Below are positions 1 through 8,510 of a DNA stretch of 64,000 bases, in pieces; the first letter of the stretch is position 1; the number at the start of each line of letters is the position of its first letter. The stretch is taken from contig NZ_MAQA01000009.1 of assembly GCF_001692445.1 (NCBI RefSeq), positions 1-64,000 on the forward strand, written 5' to 3'. This DNA comes from Oerskovia enterophila (lineage in GTDB: Bacteria; Actinomycetota; Actinomycetes; Actinomycetales; Cellulomonadaceae). Under the pieces are notes generated by a model. It saw nothing but the letters and a program-made list of their open reading frames with translations, ran no database searches and was not told the DNA's origin. A program made the position numbers and the translations under genes.

Positions 1-1
1 C

Positions 2-115
2 ACCAGCACCCCCACGTCCCCGGCCCCCCTCGACCAGTCGTCAGAAGCACACCGGGCCATACCCCGGCCCAGCTCTGACAACCCATCCCCCACAGAAGGC
101 AGGAACCTCCCGTGA
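2..115 (+). CDS. C-terminal end of an unidentified upstream gene (partial)
   Basis: An open frame enters from the left edge and stops with TGA at 113-115. That stop overlaps the GTG start of hemB (GTGA), the commonest junction in this genome. The visible part is a Thr/Pro/Ser-rich tail followed by 19 residues encoded by a PR1 palindrome ([17 protein letters not shown] and so on). They are in the same frame as the PR1 peptides in copA, scoB and accA1. In many actinobacteria the gene before hemB is another haem gene (hemC or hemD), so this may be its tail. The body is outside the window, so the function is not shown. The alternative is that this is an intergenic leader. Confidence 0.5.
   Translation, partial: TSTPTSPAPLDQSSEAHRAIPRPSSDNPSPTEGRNLP
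32..88 (+). repeat. PR1 palindromic element, copy 1
   Basis: Imperfect palindrome with TGTCAGA-like and TCTGACAA arms around a CCGGG...CCCGG core. The arm CGTCAGA at 39-45 pairs with TCTGACAA at 74-81. It matches the other four PR1 copies (4270, 6514, 25564, 32071). It lies inside the open frame that ends at 115 and is read in the canonical PR1 frame. Confidence 0.85.
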
Positions 116-1110
116 TCCGTCCCCGCCGCCTGCGCTCGACCCCGCAGATGCGCCGGCTCGTCGCCGAGACCCGGCTGCACGCCGCCGACCTCGTGCTCCC
201 CCTGTTCATCAAGGAGGGCCTGACGGCGCCCAAGCCGCTCGGGTCCATGCCGGGCATCGTGCAGCACACCGAGGCGAGCCTCGCCGAGGCCGTCGCACAG
301 GCCACCGCGGCCGGGGTCGGCGGCGTCATGCTGTTCGGCATCCCCGAGCACCGCGACGCGACCGGCTCGCAGGCCGACGCCCCCGACGGGATCCTCAACC
401 GGGCCGTCCGCATCGCGCGCGACGCCGCCCGGGACGCCGCCGCGGGCACGGGCCGACCGGGACCGGTCGTCATGGCCGACCTGTGCCTCGACGAGTTCAC
501 CGACCACGGGCACTGCGGGGTCCTGACGACCGGCCCGGACGGCGACCTGGTCGTGGACAACGACGCGACCCTCGTCCGCTACGCCTCGATGGCCCGCGCG
601 CTCGCCGAGGCGGGCGCGGAGGTCGTGGCGCCGTCGGGCATGATGGACGGCCAGGTCGCCGTGATCCGCGAGGCCCTCGACGACGCCGGGCACGCGGGCG
701 TGAGCATCCTGGCGTACAGCGCCAAGTACGCGAGCGCGTTCTACGGTCCGTTCCGCGAGGCCGTCGACTCGACGCTCCAGGGCGACCGCCGCACCTACCA
801 GATGGACTCCGCGAACTTCCGCCAGGGCCTGCGCGAGGCCGACCTCGACCTGGCCGAGGGCGCCGACATGGTCATGGTCAAGCCCGCGGGCTCGTACCTC
901 GACGTGCTCGCGGCCGTGGCCGAGCGCAGCGACGTCCCCGTCGCCGCCTACCAGGTCTCGGGCGAGTACGCGATGATCGAGGCCGCGGCCGCGAACGGCT
1001 GGATCGACCGGCGCGGCGCCGTCCTGGAGTCCGTGCTCGGCATCAAGCGCGCGGGCGCCGACATCATCCTGACCTACTGGGCCCTCGAGATCGCAGAATG
1101 GATTCGGTGA
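112..1110 (+). CDS. hemB: delta-aminolevulinic acid dehydratase (porphobilinogen synthase)
   Basis: Condenses two 5-aminolevulinate molecules to porphobilinogen in the cytosol, an early step of haem synthesis. The 332-residue length is normal for the family. The two active-site lysines are visible: K205 in [12 protein letters not shown] and K257 in [10 protein letters not shown]. The metal-site stretch is [14 protein letters not shown] (residues 123-136). It keeps C125 and C135 but has Asp at 127 where zinc enzymes of the CxC type have Cys, so the site is of mixed type. The GTG start follows AGGCAGGAA and overlaps the stop of the upstream frame. hemL follows with a short overlap, so the two are co-transcribed. 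Confidence 0.95.
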   Translation: MIRPRRLRSTPQMRRLVAETRLHAADLVLPLFIKEGLTAPKPLGSMPGIVQHTEASLAEAVAQATAAGVGGVMLFGIPEHRDATGSQADAPDGILNRAVRIARDAARDAAAGTGRPGPVVMADLCLDEFTDHGHCGVLTTGPDGDLVVDNDATLVRYASMARALAEAGAEVVAPSGMMDGQVAVIREALDDAGHAGVSILAYSAKYASAFYGPFREAVDSTLQGDRRTYQMDSANFRQGLREADLDLAEGADMVMVKPAGSYLDVLAAVAERSDVPVAAYQVSGEYAMIEAAAANGWIDRRGAVLESVLGIKRAGADIILTYWALEIAEWIR

Positions 1111-2486
1111 CACCGATGACGATCCACCCCGCCGGCTCCCCGGCGCACGCGACCACCCTCCACGACAACCACGAGGCGTTCGTGCGCGCCCAGGGCGCGA
1201 TCCCCGGCGGCGTGAACTCGCCCGTGCGGGCCTACGGCTCGGTCGGCGGCGACCCGCGGTTCATCGCGAGCGCGCGTGGCGCGTACGTCACCGACGTCAC
1301 GGGCCGCGAGTACGTGGACCTCGTGTGCTCGTGGGGTCCCGCGCTCCTGGGCCACGCGCACCCAGCAGTCGTCGCGGCCGTGCAGGACGCCGCTGCGCGC
1401 GGACTGTCGTTCGGCGCCCCGACGCTGGGCGAGGTCGACCTCGCGGAGGAGGTCCGCCGTCGGGTCCCCGCCGCCGAGCGCGTCCGCCTGGTCTCGACGG
1501 GCACCGAGGCGACCATGACCGCGGTGCGCCTCGCGCGCGGCTTCACGGGCCGCAACCTGATCATCAAGTTCGCGGGCTGCTACCACGGGCACGTCGACTC
1601 GCTGCTCGCCGAGGCGGGATCGGGCGTCGCGACGCTCGCGCTGCCCGGCTCGGCCGGCGTGACCGAGGCCAGCGCGGCCGAGACCCTCGTGCTGCCCTAC
1701 AACGACCTCGACGCCGTCGAGCGCGCGTTCACCGAGCGCGGCTCGGAGATCGCCGCGGTCATCACCGAGGCAGCCCCGGCGAACATGGGGATCGTCCCGC
1801 CGGCCCCCGGCTACAACGAGGGCCTGCGCCGCATCACGTCCGCGCACGGCGCGCTGCTGATCCTCGACGAGGTCCTCACGGGCTTCCGCGTGGGTCCGAG
1901 CGGCTGGTGGGGCCTGGAGTCGGGCATGGTCGCGGGCGCCCTCCCCGAGTACACACCCGACCTCTTCACGTTCGGCAAGGTCATCGGCGGCGGCATGCCC
2001 GTCGCGGCACTGGGCGGACCGGCCTCGATCATGGACCAGCTCGCGCCGCTCGGCCCGGTCTACCAGGCGGGCACGCTCTCGGGGAACCCGGTCGCGGTCG
2101 CGGCGGGCCTCGCGACGCTGCGCCTGGCCGACGCCGCCGCGTACGCGCGCGTCGACCACGTCGCGCAGGTCGTGGGGGACGCCGCGAGCGCGGCCCTCGC
2201 TGCCGAGGGTGTCGCGCACCGCCTGCAGCGCTCGGGCAACCTGTTCTCGATCATGTTCGGCGACTTCGCCGCCGCGGCCGGGGTCCGCAACTACGCCCAG
2301 GCGCAGGCCCAGGACGCGTTCCGCTACAAGGCGTTCTTCCACGCGATGCTCGACGCCGGGGTCAACCTGCCGCCGTCGGTCTTCGAGGCGTGGTTCGTGT
2401 CGTCGGCGCACGACGACGCCGCGGTCGAGCGCATCCTCGCAGCGCTCCCGGACGGAGCGAAGGCCGCGGCGCGAGCCACGGCCTGA
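1098..2486 (+). CDS. hemL: glutamate-1-semialdehyde 2,1-aminomutase
   Basis: PLP enzyme that converts glutamate-1-semialdehyde to 5-aminolevulinate, the substrate of HemB, in the C5 pathway. Family hallmarks are [19 protein letters not shown] near the N-terminus, the PLP lysine in [12 protein letters not shown] (about K294), and [13 protein letters not shown]. Length is about 462 residues, slightly long for the family because of the N-terminus. Three in-frame starts are possible. ATG 1098 has GAGA 8 bases upstream and overlaps hemB by 13 bases. GTG 1107 overlaps the hemB stop as GTGA. ATG 1116 lies just after the stop. I list the longest. The gene ends before a strong hairpin. Confidence 0.94.
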   Translation: MDSVTPMTIHPAGSPAHATTLHDNHEAFVRAQGAIPGGVNSPVRAYGSVGGDPRFIASARGAYVTDVTGREYVDLVCSWGPALLGHAHPAVVAAVQDAAARGLSFGAPTLGEVDLAEEVRRRVPAAERVRLVSTGTEATMTAVRLARGFTGRNLIIKFAGCYHGHVDSLLAEAGSGVATLALPGSAGVTEASAAETLVLPYNDLDAVERAFTERGSEIAAVITEAAPANMGIVPPAPGYNEGLRRITSAHGALLILDEVLTGFRVGPSGWWGLESGMVAGALPEYTPDLFTFGKVIGGGMPVAALGGPASIMDQLAPLGPVYQAGTLSGNPVAVAAGLATLRLADAAAYARVDHVAQVVGDAASAALAAEGVAHRLQRSGNLFSIMFGDFAAAAGVRNYAQAQAQDAFRYKAFFHAMLDAGVNLPPSVFEAWFVSSAHDDAAVERILAALPDGAKAAARATA

Positions 2487-2529
2487 GCCCTGCACACCCG
2501 GCCCGGGCGCGGGGTGAGGGGGCCTGGTG

Positions 2530-2581
2530 GGTGAGCGGCGCCGTCGGGCACCTTCCTCCGTGCCCGACGGCGCCGCTCACC
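2530..2581. terminator. bidirectional hairpin terminator between hemL and the HdeD-like gene
   Basis: Perfect 22-base inverted repeat (2530-2551 and 2560-2581) around an 8-base loop. It lies between the converging ends of hemL and the HdeD-like gene. There is no T-tract, as is common in high-GC actinobacteria. Confidence 0.8.
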
Positions 2582-2659
2582 TCACGCCCTGCCGCGCCGT
2601 GGTGCACGGCGCGGCAGGCGGCCCCGCCGGTCGAGGGGCGCTCGACCGACGCTGGCCGG

Positions 2660-3247
2660 TCAGTAGGTGACCTGACCGGCCTTCTTGCCGAGGCTGCGGA
2701 TCTGGAAGCCGAACGCGATGAGCGAGATGCCCCACACGAGGGCCACGATCGCGAGGATCCAGACGATCGACACGACACCCGCGCCGACGTTGAAGAGCAC
2801 GAGCAGACCGAACACGAGCGACAGCAGGCCCGCGAAGACTCCCCAGCCCCAGCCGCTGCCGGGGACCTTGCGCAGCTCGATGCTCGCGATCGCCTGGAAG
2901 ATCCCGAGGACCACGGCCCACAGACCCACGATCCACACGAGGACCTCGGCGGTCTTGCCGGGCCACACGAGCAGCACGATGCCGACCGCGACGCTCACGA
3001 GGCCGACCGTGACGAGCGCTGCGGTGCCGCCGGTCCCCCGGCGACGGATGCCCTCGACGATCTCGAACAGGCCGTCGACGAGCGTGAAGATCGCGACGAT
3101 CCAGATGAAGACGACGGCCGTGATCTCCGGCCACGCGAGCGCGACGATGCCGAAGAGGATCGCGATCACGCCGCGGATCACGGGCCAGTACCAGACTTGC
3201 TTGGCGGCGGAGGAGAAGGCTGTGAGGATCGGGTCCTGCGTTGTCAT
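2660..3247 (-). CDS. HdeD family integral membrane protein
   Basis: A 195-residue protein made of six hydrophobic helices arranged as three pairs, with the family's repeated pattern of a helix followed by W-(A)-W-P-E and an Ile/Val-rich helix (for example ALAWPEITAVVFIWIVAIF). HdeD proteins are known from E. coli acid resistance, but most actinobacterial homologues have no proven role. The start ATG at 3247 is preceded by AGGAG at good spacing. It stands alone, convergent with hemL and divergent from csoR. A second, longer HdeD-like protein is at 20088. Confidence 0.85.
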   Translation of the reverse strand: MTTQDPILTAFSSAAKQVWYWPVIRGVIAILFGIVALAWPEITAVVFIWIVAIFTLVDGLFEIVEGIRRRGTGGTAALVTVGLVSVAVGIVLLVWPGKTAEVLVWIVGLWAVVLGIFQAIASIELRKVPGSGWGWGVFAGLLSLVFGLLVLFNVGAGVVSIVWILAIVALVWGISLIAFGFQIRSLGKKAGQVTY

Positions 3248-3434
3248 GGTGGGCTCCTGACGTCGGGTCGAGTCCCGCCAGGAACGCTGGAGCACCGTCC
3301 GTGCGGGCTGTTCGGTTCTCATCGAACACCCGAAACGGCACGATGTCGTGGCGAACGTCGCATTCGTCGCAGAGGGCGGGCTGCGCGTGCGCGGCCGGGG
3401 GGGCACGGGCTGCCTGCGCGGGACCTTCGGCCCC

Positions 3435-3491
3435 TTGACAAGGGGATACCCCTCCCGGGTACCTTGGAGGGTGGTACCCAGTAGGGGTATC
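3435..3491 (+). promoter_or_regulatory. csoR promoter region with two inverted CsoR-operator-like sites
   Basis: TTGACA at 3435-3440 is a perfect -35 hexamer. Two 19-base imperfect palindromes follow: GATACCCCTCCCGGGTACC at 3445-3463 and GGTACCCAGTAGGGGTATC at 3473-3491. The second, read on the other strand, matches the first at 17 of 19 bases, so they are the same site in opposite orientation, with centres 28 bases apart. TACCC(N4-5)GGGTA-type sites fit known CsoR operators. Autorepression of csoR-copZ-copA relieved by Cu(I) is the likely role. Confidence 0.75.
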
Positions 3492-3517
3492 TGCGAGAGC
3501 GAACACGGAGGCCCCGC

Positions 3518-3859
3518 ATGAGCGACACGACCACCCAGCACCCGGTCGAGCCGGGTCTTGCCCCTGCCCACACCGGCCCGCACGGATACGCCTCCGACAA
3601 GGAGGCCTACCTCAAGCGCATGCGCCGCATCGAGGGTCAGGTCCGCGGGATCGCCCGCATGATCGACGAGGACGTCTACTGCATCGACATCCTCACCCAG
3701 GTCTCCGCGGTGACCAAGGCCCTCCAGGCGGTGTCCATCGGACTCGTCGAGGACCACCTCGGCCACTGCGTCGTCGACGCCGCCCGGTCCTCCGAGGCCG
3801 AGGGCGCCGCCAAGGTCCGCGAGGCGTCCGAGGCCATCGCCCGACTCGTCCGCAGCTGA
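3518..3859 (+). CDS. csoR: copper-sensing transcriptional repressor CsoR
   Basis: All-helical DUF156-family repressor that releases DNA when it binds Cu(I). The Cu(I) ligand set of the family is present: C55 (DVYCIDIL), H80 and C84 (VEDHLGHC). The DNA-contact helix RMRRIEGQVRGI is also intact (residues 34-45). The length of 113 residues is typical, with about 25 extra disordered residues at the N-terminus. A good Shine-Dalgarno (GGAGG) precedes the ATG. copZ starts 26 bases downstream, so the pair is one transcript controlled by the twin sites upstream. Confidence 0.95.
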   Translation: MSDTTTQHPVEPGLAPAHTGPHGYASDKEAYLKRMRRIEGQVRGIARMIDEDVYCIDILTQVSAVTKALQAVSIGLVEDHLGHCVVDAARSSEAEGAAKVREASEAIARLVRS

Positions 3860-3885
3860 CACCCACCCCCTCTCAAGGAGCACCC

Positions 3886-4254
3886 ATGAGCACCGTCACC
3901 ACCCTCGGCGTCACCGGCATGACCTGTGGCAACTGCGTCTCGCACGTGACCAAGGACGTCGGCGCGGTCGCCGGCGTCGAGAACATCAGCGTGGACCTGA
4001 ACGTCGGCGGGGCCTCCGAGGTCACCGTGTTCTCGGACGACCCGCTCGACGAGGCCGCGCTGCGCGAGGCCGTGGACGAGGCCGGCTACGAGGTCACGAG
4101 CTACGAGGTCCAGCTCGACGCCCAGGCTGCGCAGTCGGCCGAGCAGGCCGCGGACCGCAAGGCGCACAACTGCGGCTGCGGCTGCGGCACGGACTCCGCG
4201 GCGGACGCGGCCCCGGCCGTGAAGACGTACGACCTCCAGGTCCCCCAGGCCTGA
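3886..4254 (+). CDS. copZ: heavy-metal-associated domain protein, CopZ-like copper chaperone
   Basis: Cytosolic copper carrier that would hand Cu(I) to the CopA ATPase. Residues 5-70 form one HMA domain with the metal site GMTCGNC (C14, C17). The tail is unusual: after an Ala/Gln-rich helix it carries HNCGCGCG (C96, C98, C100), a second possible soft-metal site that ordinary 68-residue CopZ proteins lack. A Shine-Dalgarno AAGGAG precedes the ATG. It sits between csoR and copA. A PR1 palindrome and a GC hairpin separate it from copA and may lower read-through. Confidence 0.9.
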   Translation: MSTVTTLGVTGMTCGNCVSHVTKDVGAVAGVENISVDLNVGGASEVTVFSDDPLDEAALREAVDEAGYEVTSYEVQLDAQAAQSAEQAADRKAHNCGCGCGTDSAADAAPAVKTYDLQVPQA

Positions 4255-4269
4255 CGCTCCCGGTCGCGA

Positions 4270-4329
4270 CGGATCAGTTGTCAGAACCACGCCGGTCCAT
4301 GCACCGGCCACGTTCTGACAACTGATCCG
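4270..4329. repeat. PR1 palindromic element, copy 2 (intergenic)
   Basis: The most perfect PR1 copy. An 18-base arm (4270-4287) pairs exactly with 4312-4329. A second stem, GCCGGT with ACCGGC, sits inside. It lies 15 bases after the copZ stop and, unlike four other copies, is in no reading frame. In the canonical PR1 frame it carries a TGA at its right end. It may serve as an attenuator between copZ and copA. Confidence 0.9.
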
Positions 4330-4390
4330 CGCAGTGGGCTTCAGCGCCCGTGAGGCCCCAGCCCCACGCACGCCCTGACCGCTCGACCCG

Positions 4391-4440
4391 CCCGACGACG
4401 GAGCACCGGCCGGGCGCCCGGCCCACGCTCCGCCGTCGGG
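4391..4440 (+). terminator. strong GC hairpin between copZ and copA
   Basis: Two stacked stems. CCCGACGACGGAGC (4391-4404) pairs with 4427-4440 with one mismatch, and GCCGGGC pairs with GCCCGGC inside. Together with the PR1 copy, it is the main content of the 378-base gap between copZ and copA. The rest of that gap shows no gene. It could terminate or attenuate the csoR-copZ transcript. Confidence 0.5.
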
Positions 4441-4632
4441 CACCGCTCCACCCGCATGCCGCGTGCCGACGCCTCGGCCACGCCGCCCGCTGGACCGACG
4501 GTCGCACACCGTGACCCGCGACAGCTCGTGGAGCGCCCCCACCGTCCTCCGCCCGCGAACAGCGGGCCCGCGACGGAGAACCCCACCCGGCGAGACCCGC
4601 CGGACGCATCACCGGACCTCCCAGGAGCAACC

Positions 4633-7473
4633 ATGACCACCCCCACCGGCCTGACCGCTGGCCCCACGTTCGTCGAGGTCGACCTCGCGATCGAGGGCAT
4701 GACGTGCGCGTCGTGCGTCGCGCGCGTCGAGAAGCGGCTCAACCGCGTCGACGGCGCCCAGGCCACCGTGAACCTGCCGCTCGAGAGCGCGCACGTCGTG
4801 CTGCCCGACGGCGTGACCGACGCCGAGCTCGTCGCAGCGGTCGAGAAGGCGGGCTACCAGGCGCGGGTCACGGGACGGCGCGTCGCCGCGTCAGCGGTTG
4901 CCGCGAAGGCGGCTGCTGCGGCGCCCGTCGCTGAGCCTGTGGCGCCCACCGGCGGCGTGGTGACGGGCGCTCGTGCTGCCGGGGCCGGGGTTGGTGTCGG
5001 CGTCGCGACTCCCGCAGCCGGGACCTCGACGCCCGCCGCGGCCGAGTCCGCACCGGCGAGCCCCTCGGTTCGCCCGATGTCCGACGCGGCCCCGGCCGCG
5101 ACCGACACCTCGGCCCCCACGCGCGACCGCGGCGCCGACCTCGCCCGACGACTCAAGGTCGCCGCGGTCCTCACGCTGCCCGTCGTGCTGCTGTCGATGA
5201 TCCCGGCGCTGCAGTTCCCGGGCTGGCAGTGGGTCGTCACGGCCCTCGCGCTGCCGGTCGTGACGTGGGGCGCGTGGCCCTTCCACACCGCTGCCTTCCG
5301 TGCGGCCCGCCACGGCGCCTCGACCATGGACACGCTCGTGTCGATCGGCGTGATCGCCGCGACCCTGTGGTCGCTGTGGGCGCTGCTGCTGGGCGGCGCG
5401 GGAGAGATCGGCATGCAGATGCAGGTCTCGCTGCTGCCGTCGCGGGAGCATGCCGCGATGCCCGAGCTCTACTTCGAGGTCGCGGCCGTCGTCACGACGT
5501 TCCTCCTCGCGGGCCGCTGGTCCGAGCACCGCTCGCGCCGCAAGGCCGGCGACGCGCTGCGCTCGCTCCTCGCGATGGGCGCCAAGGACGCCGAGCGCGT
5601 CACGACCGGGCCCGACGGTCAGCGCGTGACCGAGCGCGTGCCCGTCACCGCCCTGCGCGAGGGCGACCTGTTCACGGTCCGCCCGGGCGAGAAGATCGCG
5701 ACCGACGGCGTCGTGGTCGAGGGCAGCTCCGCCGTCGACACCTCTCTCCTGACGGGCGAGCCCGTGCCCGTCGACGTGACGCCGGGCGACGACGTCACCG
5801 GCGCGACCGTCAACACCTCGGGCCACCTGCTCGTCCGTGCGACGCGCGTCGGCGAGGAGACGACGCTCGCGCAGATCGGTCGCCTCGTGAGCCAGGCGCA
5901 GACGGGCAAGGCTCCCGTGCAGCGCCTCGCGGACCGGATCTCGGCCGTGTTCGTGCCGATCGTCCTCGTCCTGGCCGTGCTCACCCTGGGTGGCTGGCTG
6001 CTCGCGGGGGCGAGCACGCAGTTCGCGTTCACGGCGGCCGTGGCCGTGCTCATCATCGCGTGCCCGTGCGCCCTGGGGCTCGCGACGCCGACGGCCCTGC
6101 TCGTCGGGACGGGCCGCGGCGCGCAGCTCGGCATCCTCATCAAGGGCCCCGAGGTCCTCGAGTCCACGCGCCGCGTCGAGGTGATCGTGCTCGACAAGAC
6201 CGGCACCGTGACGCAGGGGCGCATGGCCCTCGAGCGTGTGGTCACGCGCGACGGCGAGCTCGACCTGTCGTCGGAGCCGGCGCGGGCTGCTGCTGGTTCG
6301 TCGAGCGAGGGACCCGACGGCGCCGCTCACCACGCCCTGCGCCTCGCCGGCGCTGTCGAAGGGTTGAGCGAGCACCCGATCGCGCAGGCCGTCGCGGCTG
6401 CCGCGGCGCGGGTCGCGGGGGTCGGACCGGGGTCGGCTGCTCCTGAGGTGCCTGCCGGTGCTGGCGGCACCGTCGCAGAGCAGGTCGGGACAGCGGCTCT
6501 CGCGGCCTCCCCCGATCAGGTGTCAGAAGTACACCGGGCTATCCCCCGGCCCAGCTCTGACAACTCGTCCGTGGCGGGGGTCGAGACCGGGGGTGTCGAG
6601 ACCGGGGCCGACGGCGTCGTGATCGGCTCCGCGCAGGTCTTCGACTTCGTGAGCTCTCCCGGTGGCGGGGTCAGCGGCCTGGTCCGCACCGCGCACTCGG
6701 GCCTGTCCCCCGCGGGAGCGCTCAACGCGCAGCGGGTCCTGGTCGGACGCCCGTCGTGGCTCGCCGAGCAGGGCATCACGTTCGACGCCTCGGAGCCCTC
6801 GAGCCCCGAGGACGAGGCTCGCCCCGGCACCGCGGGGACCGACCTGCGCCGCGCGTTCGACGAGGCCGAGTCCACGGGCGCGACCGCCGTCGTCGTCGCC
6901 TGGAACGGCACCGCCCAGGGCGTCCTGGTCCTGCGCGACCCGGTCAAGGAGACCTCGGCCCAGGCCGTGGCCGAGCTCCGCGAGCTGGGCCTGCGCCCCC
7001 TCCTCCTCACGGGCGACAACGCGGGCGCGGCGCGGGTCGCCGCCCGGCAGGTCGGCATCGCGGAGGAGGACGTGATCGCGCAGGTCCTGCCGCAGGACAA
7101 GGTCGACGTCGTCGCACGCCTGCGCGCCGAAGGTCGGGTCGTCGCGATGGTCGGGGACGGCGTGAACGACGCCGCAGCACTGGCCGGCGCTGACCTGGGG
7201 CTGGCCATGGGCACGGGCACCGACGTCGCGATCGAGGCGAGCGACATCACGCTGGTCCGCGGCGACCTGCGCTCGGCCGCGACGGCGATCCGGCTCTCGC
7301 GCCAGACGTTGCGCATCATCAAGCAGAACCTCTTCTGGGCCTTCGCCTACAACGTGGCGGCGATCCCGCTCGCGGCGGCGGGCCTGCTCAACCCGATGAT
7401 CGCGGGGGCGGCGATGGCCATGAGCTCGGTGCTCGTCGTCGGGAACTCGCTGCGGCTGCGCTCGGCGGGCTGA
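4633..7473 (+). CDS. copA: copper-translocating P1B-type ATPase
   Basis: Membrane pump that exports Cu(I) with ATP. Order of parts: N-terminal HMA domain with GMTCASC (C25, C28), a long Ala/Pro/Thr linker (about residues 75-165), eight transmembrane helices, the transport motif CPC (477-479), phosphorylation site DKTGT (D521), the nucleotide-domain SEHP motif (H581), and GDGVNDA (841-847). At 946 residues it is long for CopA (usually 700-830). The surplus is the linker plus about 100 extra residues in the nucleotide-binding domain, which include a PR1 insertion at residues 628-646 and a GVETG duplication. Start ATG follows AGGAG. Confidence 0.95.
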   Translation: MTTPTGLTAGPTFVEVDLAIEGMTCASCVARVEKRLNRVDGAQATVNLPLESAHVVLPDGVTDAELVAAVEKAGYQARVTGRRVAASAVAAKAAAAAPVAEPVAPTGGVVTGARAAGAGVGVGVATPAAGTSTPAAAESAPASPSVRPMSDAAPAATDTSAPTRDRGADLARRLKVAAVLTLPVVLLSMIPALQFPGWQWVVTALALPVVTWGAWPFHTAAFRAARHGASTMDTLVSIGVIAATLWSLWALLLGGAGEIGMQMQVSLLPSREHAAMPELYFEVAAVVTTFLLAGRWSEHRSRRKAGDALRSLLAMGAKDAERVTTGPDGQRVTERVPVTALREGDLFTVRPGEKIATDGVVVEGSSAVDTSLLTGEPVPVDVTPGDDVTGATVNTSGHLLVRATRVGEETTLAQIGRLVSQAQTGKAPVQRLADRISAVFVPIVLVLAVLTLGGWLLAGASTQFAFTAAVAVLIIACPCALGLATPTALLVGTGRGAQLGILIKGPEVLESTRRVEVIVLDKTGTVTQGRMALERVVTRDGELDLSSEPARAAAGSSSEGPDGAAHHALRLAGAVEGLSEHPIAQAVAAAAARVAGVGPGSAAPEVPAGAGGTVAEQVGTAALAASPDQVSEVHRAIPRPSSDNSSVAGVETGGVETGADGVVIGSAQVFDFVSSPGGGVSGLVRTAHSGLSPAGALNAQRVLVGRPSWLAEQGITFDASEPSSPEDEARPGTAGTDLRRAFDEAESTGATAVVVAWNGTAQGVLVLRDPVKETSAQAVAELRELGLRPLLLTGDNAGAARVAARQVGIAEEDVIAQVLPQDKVDVVARLRAEGRVVAMVGDGVNDAAALAGADLGLAMGTGTDVAIEASDITLVRGDLRSAATAIRLSRQTLRIIKQNLFWAFAYNVAAIPLAAAGLLNPMIAGAAMAMSSVLVVGNSLRLRSAG
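6514..6570 (+). repeat. PR1 palindromic element, copy 3 (inside copA)
   Basis: A 57-base copy lying wholly within copA and keeping the frame. It encodes [19 protein letters not shown], in the nucleotide-binding domain between the SEHP motif and the GRPSW segment, where CopA proteins normally have a short loop. Its codon phase is the same as in the scoB, accA1 and upstream-of-hemB copies. Confidence 0.9.
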
Positions 7474-7520
7474 GCACGGGCCTGCGCGGGCGGGGTTCTG
7501 CGCGGGCGGGGTTTGCCGGG

Positions 7521-7605
7521 GTGCCGAGAACGAGGTTCCGCGCAGTCGAGAACGGGGTTGCGGTCGCTATCCACCGGATAACGACCGCAACCCCGTTCTC
7601 GGCAC
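7521..7605. repeat. PR2 palindromic element, copy 1 (85 bp)
   Basis: The inner arms are perfect: CGAGAACGGGGTTGCGGTCG (7547-7566) pairs with 7582-7601, with TATCC/GGATA at the tip. A partial duplicate of the left arm (GTGCCGAGAACGAGGTT) lies in front. The same 85-base layout recurs at 8374, and a shorter version is at 28587. It sits between the converging ends of copA and the next gene and could act as a bidirectional terminator. Confidence 0.85.
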
Positions 7606-7635
7606 CTGGAGAGGGCTCGACGGTGCCGGTCAGGA

Positions 7636-8169
7636 CTACGACGCCCAGCCGGCCGCGATCGTCGCGACCGCCCCCACCATGAAGACTGCCGTGCAGGAGC
7701 CCCCGACGATCCGGGCGACCCGCATCGCCGGAGGCGTCGGGCCCTCCCCCGGGTCCAGGAGCCCCAGGCGCGCAGGACCGGCGAAGGAGGGGCGGACGGG
7801 GACGTGGAACTGGCGGACGTCGTCGTCGGTCAGTGCCGGCGGGGGCTCGTGCGCGAGCGCCGCCGCGGTCCGCCGATCGCGCAGCCGGCCGACCTGCAGC
7901 GCGTAGAAGGCCAGGACGCCGTACTGGCTCAGGTAGAACAGCCCCAGCGCGAGCACCGTCACGCCGAGGCAGACCGTCACGGCCGACTGCGAGGACCAGA
8001 GCACGGCACCGCCGACGACCGTGATCGCCGCCCCGAGCAGCAGCCACAGCGGCACCGTCCCCCAGCTGCGGGAGTGATCGGTCGTGTAGCGCGAGGCCGA
8101 CCTCGTCGGCCTGCTCGAGTCCGCGAGCTGGTCGGCCAGGCTCGGCTTCTCGTCCTCCCACCACGCCAC
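7636..8169 (-). CDS. hypothetical membrane protein
   Basis: I do not recognise the family. Start chosen at GTG 8169, which follows GAGAGG at eight bases and gives 177 residues beginning VAWWEDEKPSLADQL. A GTG at 8205 is an alternative. The protein has a charged N-terminus of about 40 residues, two adjacent membrane helices (VPLWLLLGAAITVVGGAVLW and a following Leu/Ala segment ending FYLSQYGVLAFYAL), a soluble middle, and one helix at the C-terminus (IVGGSCTAVFMVGAVATIAA). It is convergent with copA and flanked on both sides by PR2 palindromes. There is no operon context to suggest a role. Confidence 0.75.
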   Translation of the reverse strand: MAWWEDEKPSLADQLADSSRPTRSASRYTTDHSRSWGTVPLWLLLGAAITVVGGAVLWSSQSAVTVCLGVTVLALGLFYLSQYGVLAFYALQVGRLRDRRTAAALAHEPPPALTDDDVRQFHVPVRPSFAGPARLGLLDPGEGPTPPAMRVARIVGGSCTAVFMVGAVATIAAGWAS

Positions 8170-8373
8170 GGGTTCCACCTCTCGTCGTGGCGGTCCGGCG
8201 ACCACCGCCTGGGAACAGTAGCGGCCATGGACCCAGGGCTCAACGGGGAGGACTGCCCATCGGTCGGCACCGACCGCGTGCCCGGCCGATCAGCACGTGC
8301 GAGCTGGAGAAGCGTGGCGGTGCTCGGCGGACCGAGGAGAAGAGGTCCCTCGCTCAGTCGGTGGTCGTTCGTC

Positions 8374-8458
8374 CTGCCGAGCACGAGGTTCCGCGCTGTC
8401 GAGAACGAGGTTGCGGTCGCTTTCCAGTGGATAGCGACCGCAACCTCGTTCTCGGCAC
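8374..8458. repeat. PR2 palindromic element, copy 2 (85 bp)
   Basis: Same length and order as the copy at 7521: a degraded left duplicate (TGCCGAGCACGAGGTTCCGCG), then GAGAACGAGGTTGCGGTCGC facing GCGACCGCAACCTCGTTCTC, ending GGCAC. Here the stem is G-A-G-G-T-T based, while copy 1 has G-G-G-G-T-T on both arms. Both arms changed together, which suggests the pairing is maintained or the copy was homogenised. Confidence 0.85.
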
Positions 8459-8497
8459 CTCGTCGGCACCTCGTCGGCACCTCGTCGGCACCTCGTC
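8454..8497. repeat. 11-base tandem repeat at the PR2 edge
   Basis: Four perfect units of GGCACCTCGTC followed by a degraded fifth (AGCACCCAGAG). The first unit starts with the last bases of the PR2 element (GGCAC), so the array looks like slippage growth from the element's edge. It lies just after the stop of the ABC permease. Confidence 0.85.
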
Positions 8498-8510
8498 AGC
8501 ACCCAGAGGG

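Larger units (their letters stand above)
8170..8510. other. 341-base intergenic region carrying PR2 copy 2 and a tandem repeat
   Basis: The left 200 bases should hold the promoter of the membrane protein gene ending at 7636, but I see no convincing hexamers. The right part is occupied by PR2 copy 2 (8374-8458) and the 11-base tandem repeat (8454-8497). No gene is seen. Confidence 0.7.

Noticed and set aside
483-1097. Long open frame continuous with hemL, overlapping hemB in another frame
   Set aside because: The added protein is Arg/Pro-rich and shows no homology, while hemB fully explains this DNA. It is a GC-driven shadow.
4270-4329. Reading PR1 copy 2 as part of copZ or copA
   Set aside because: It lies after the copZ stop and the canonical frame has a TGA at its end, so it is intergenic.
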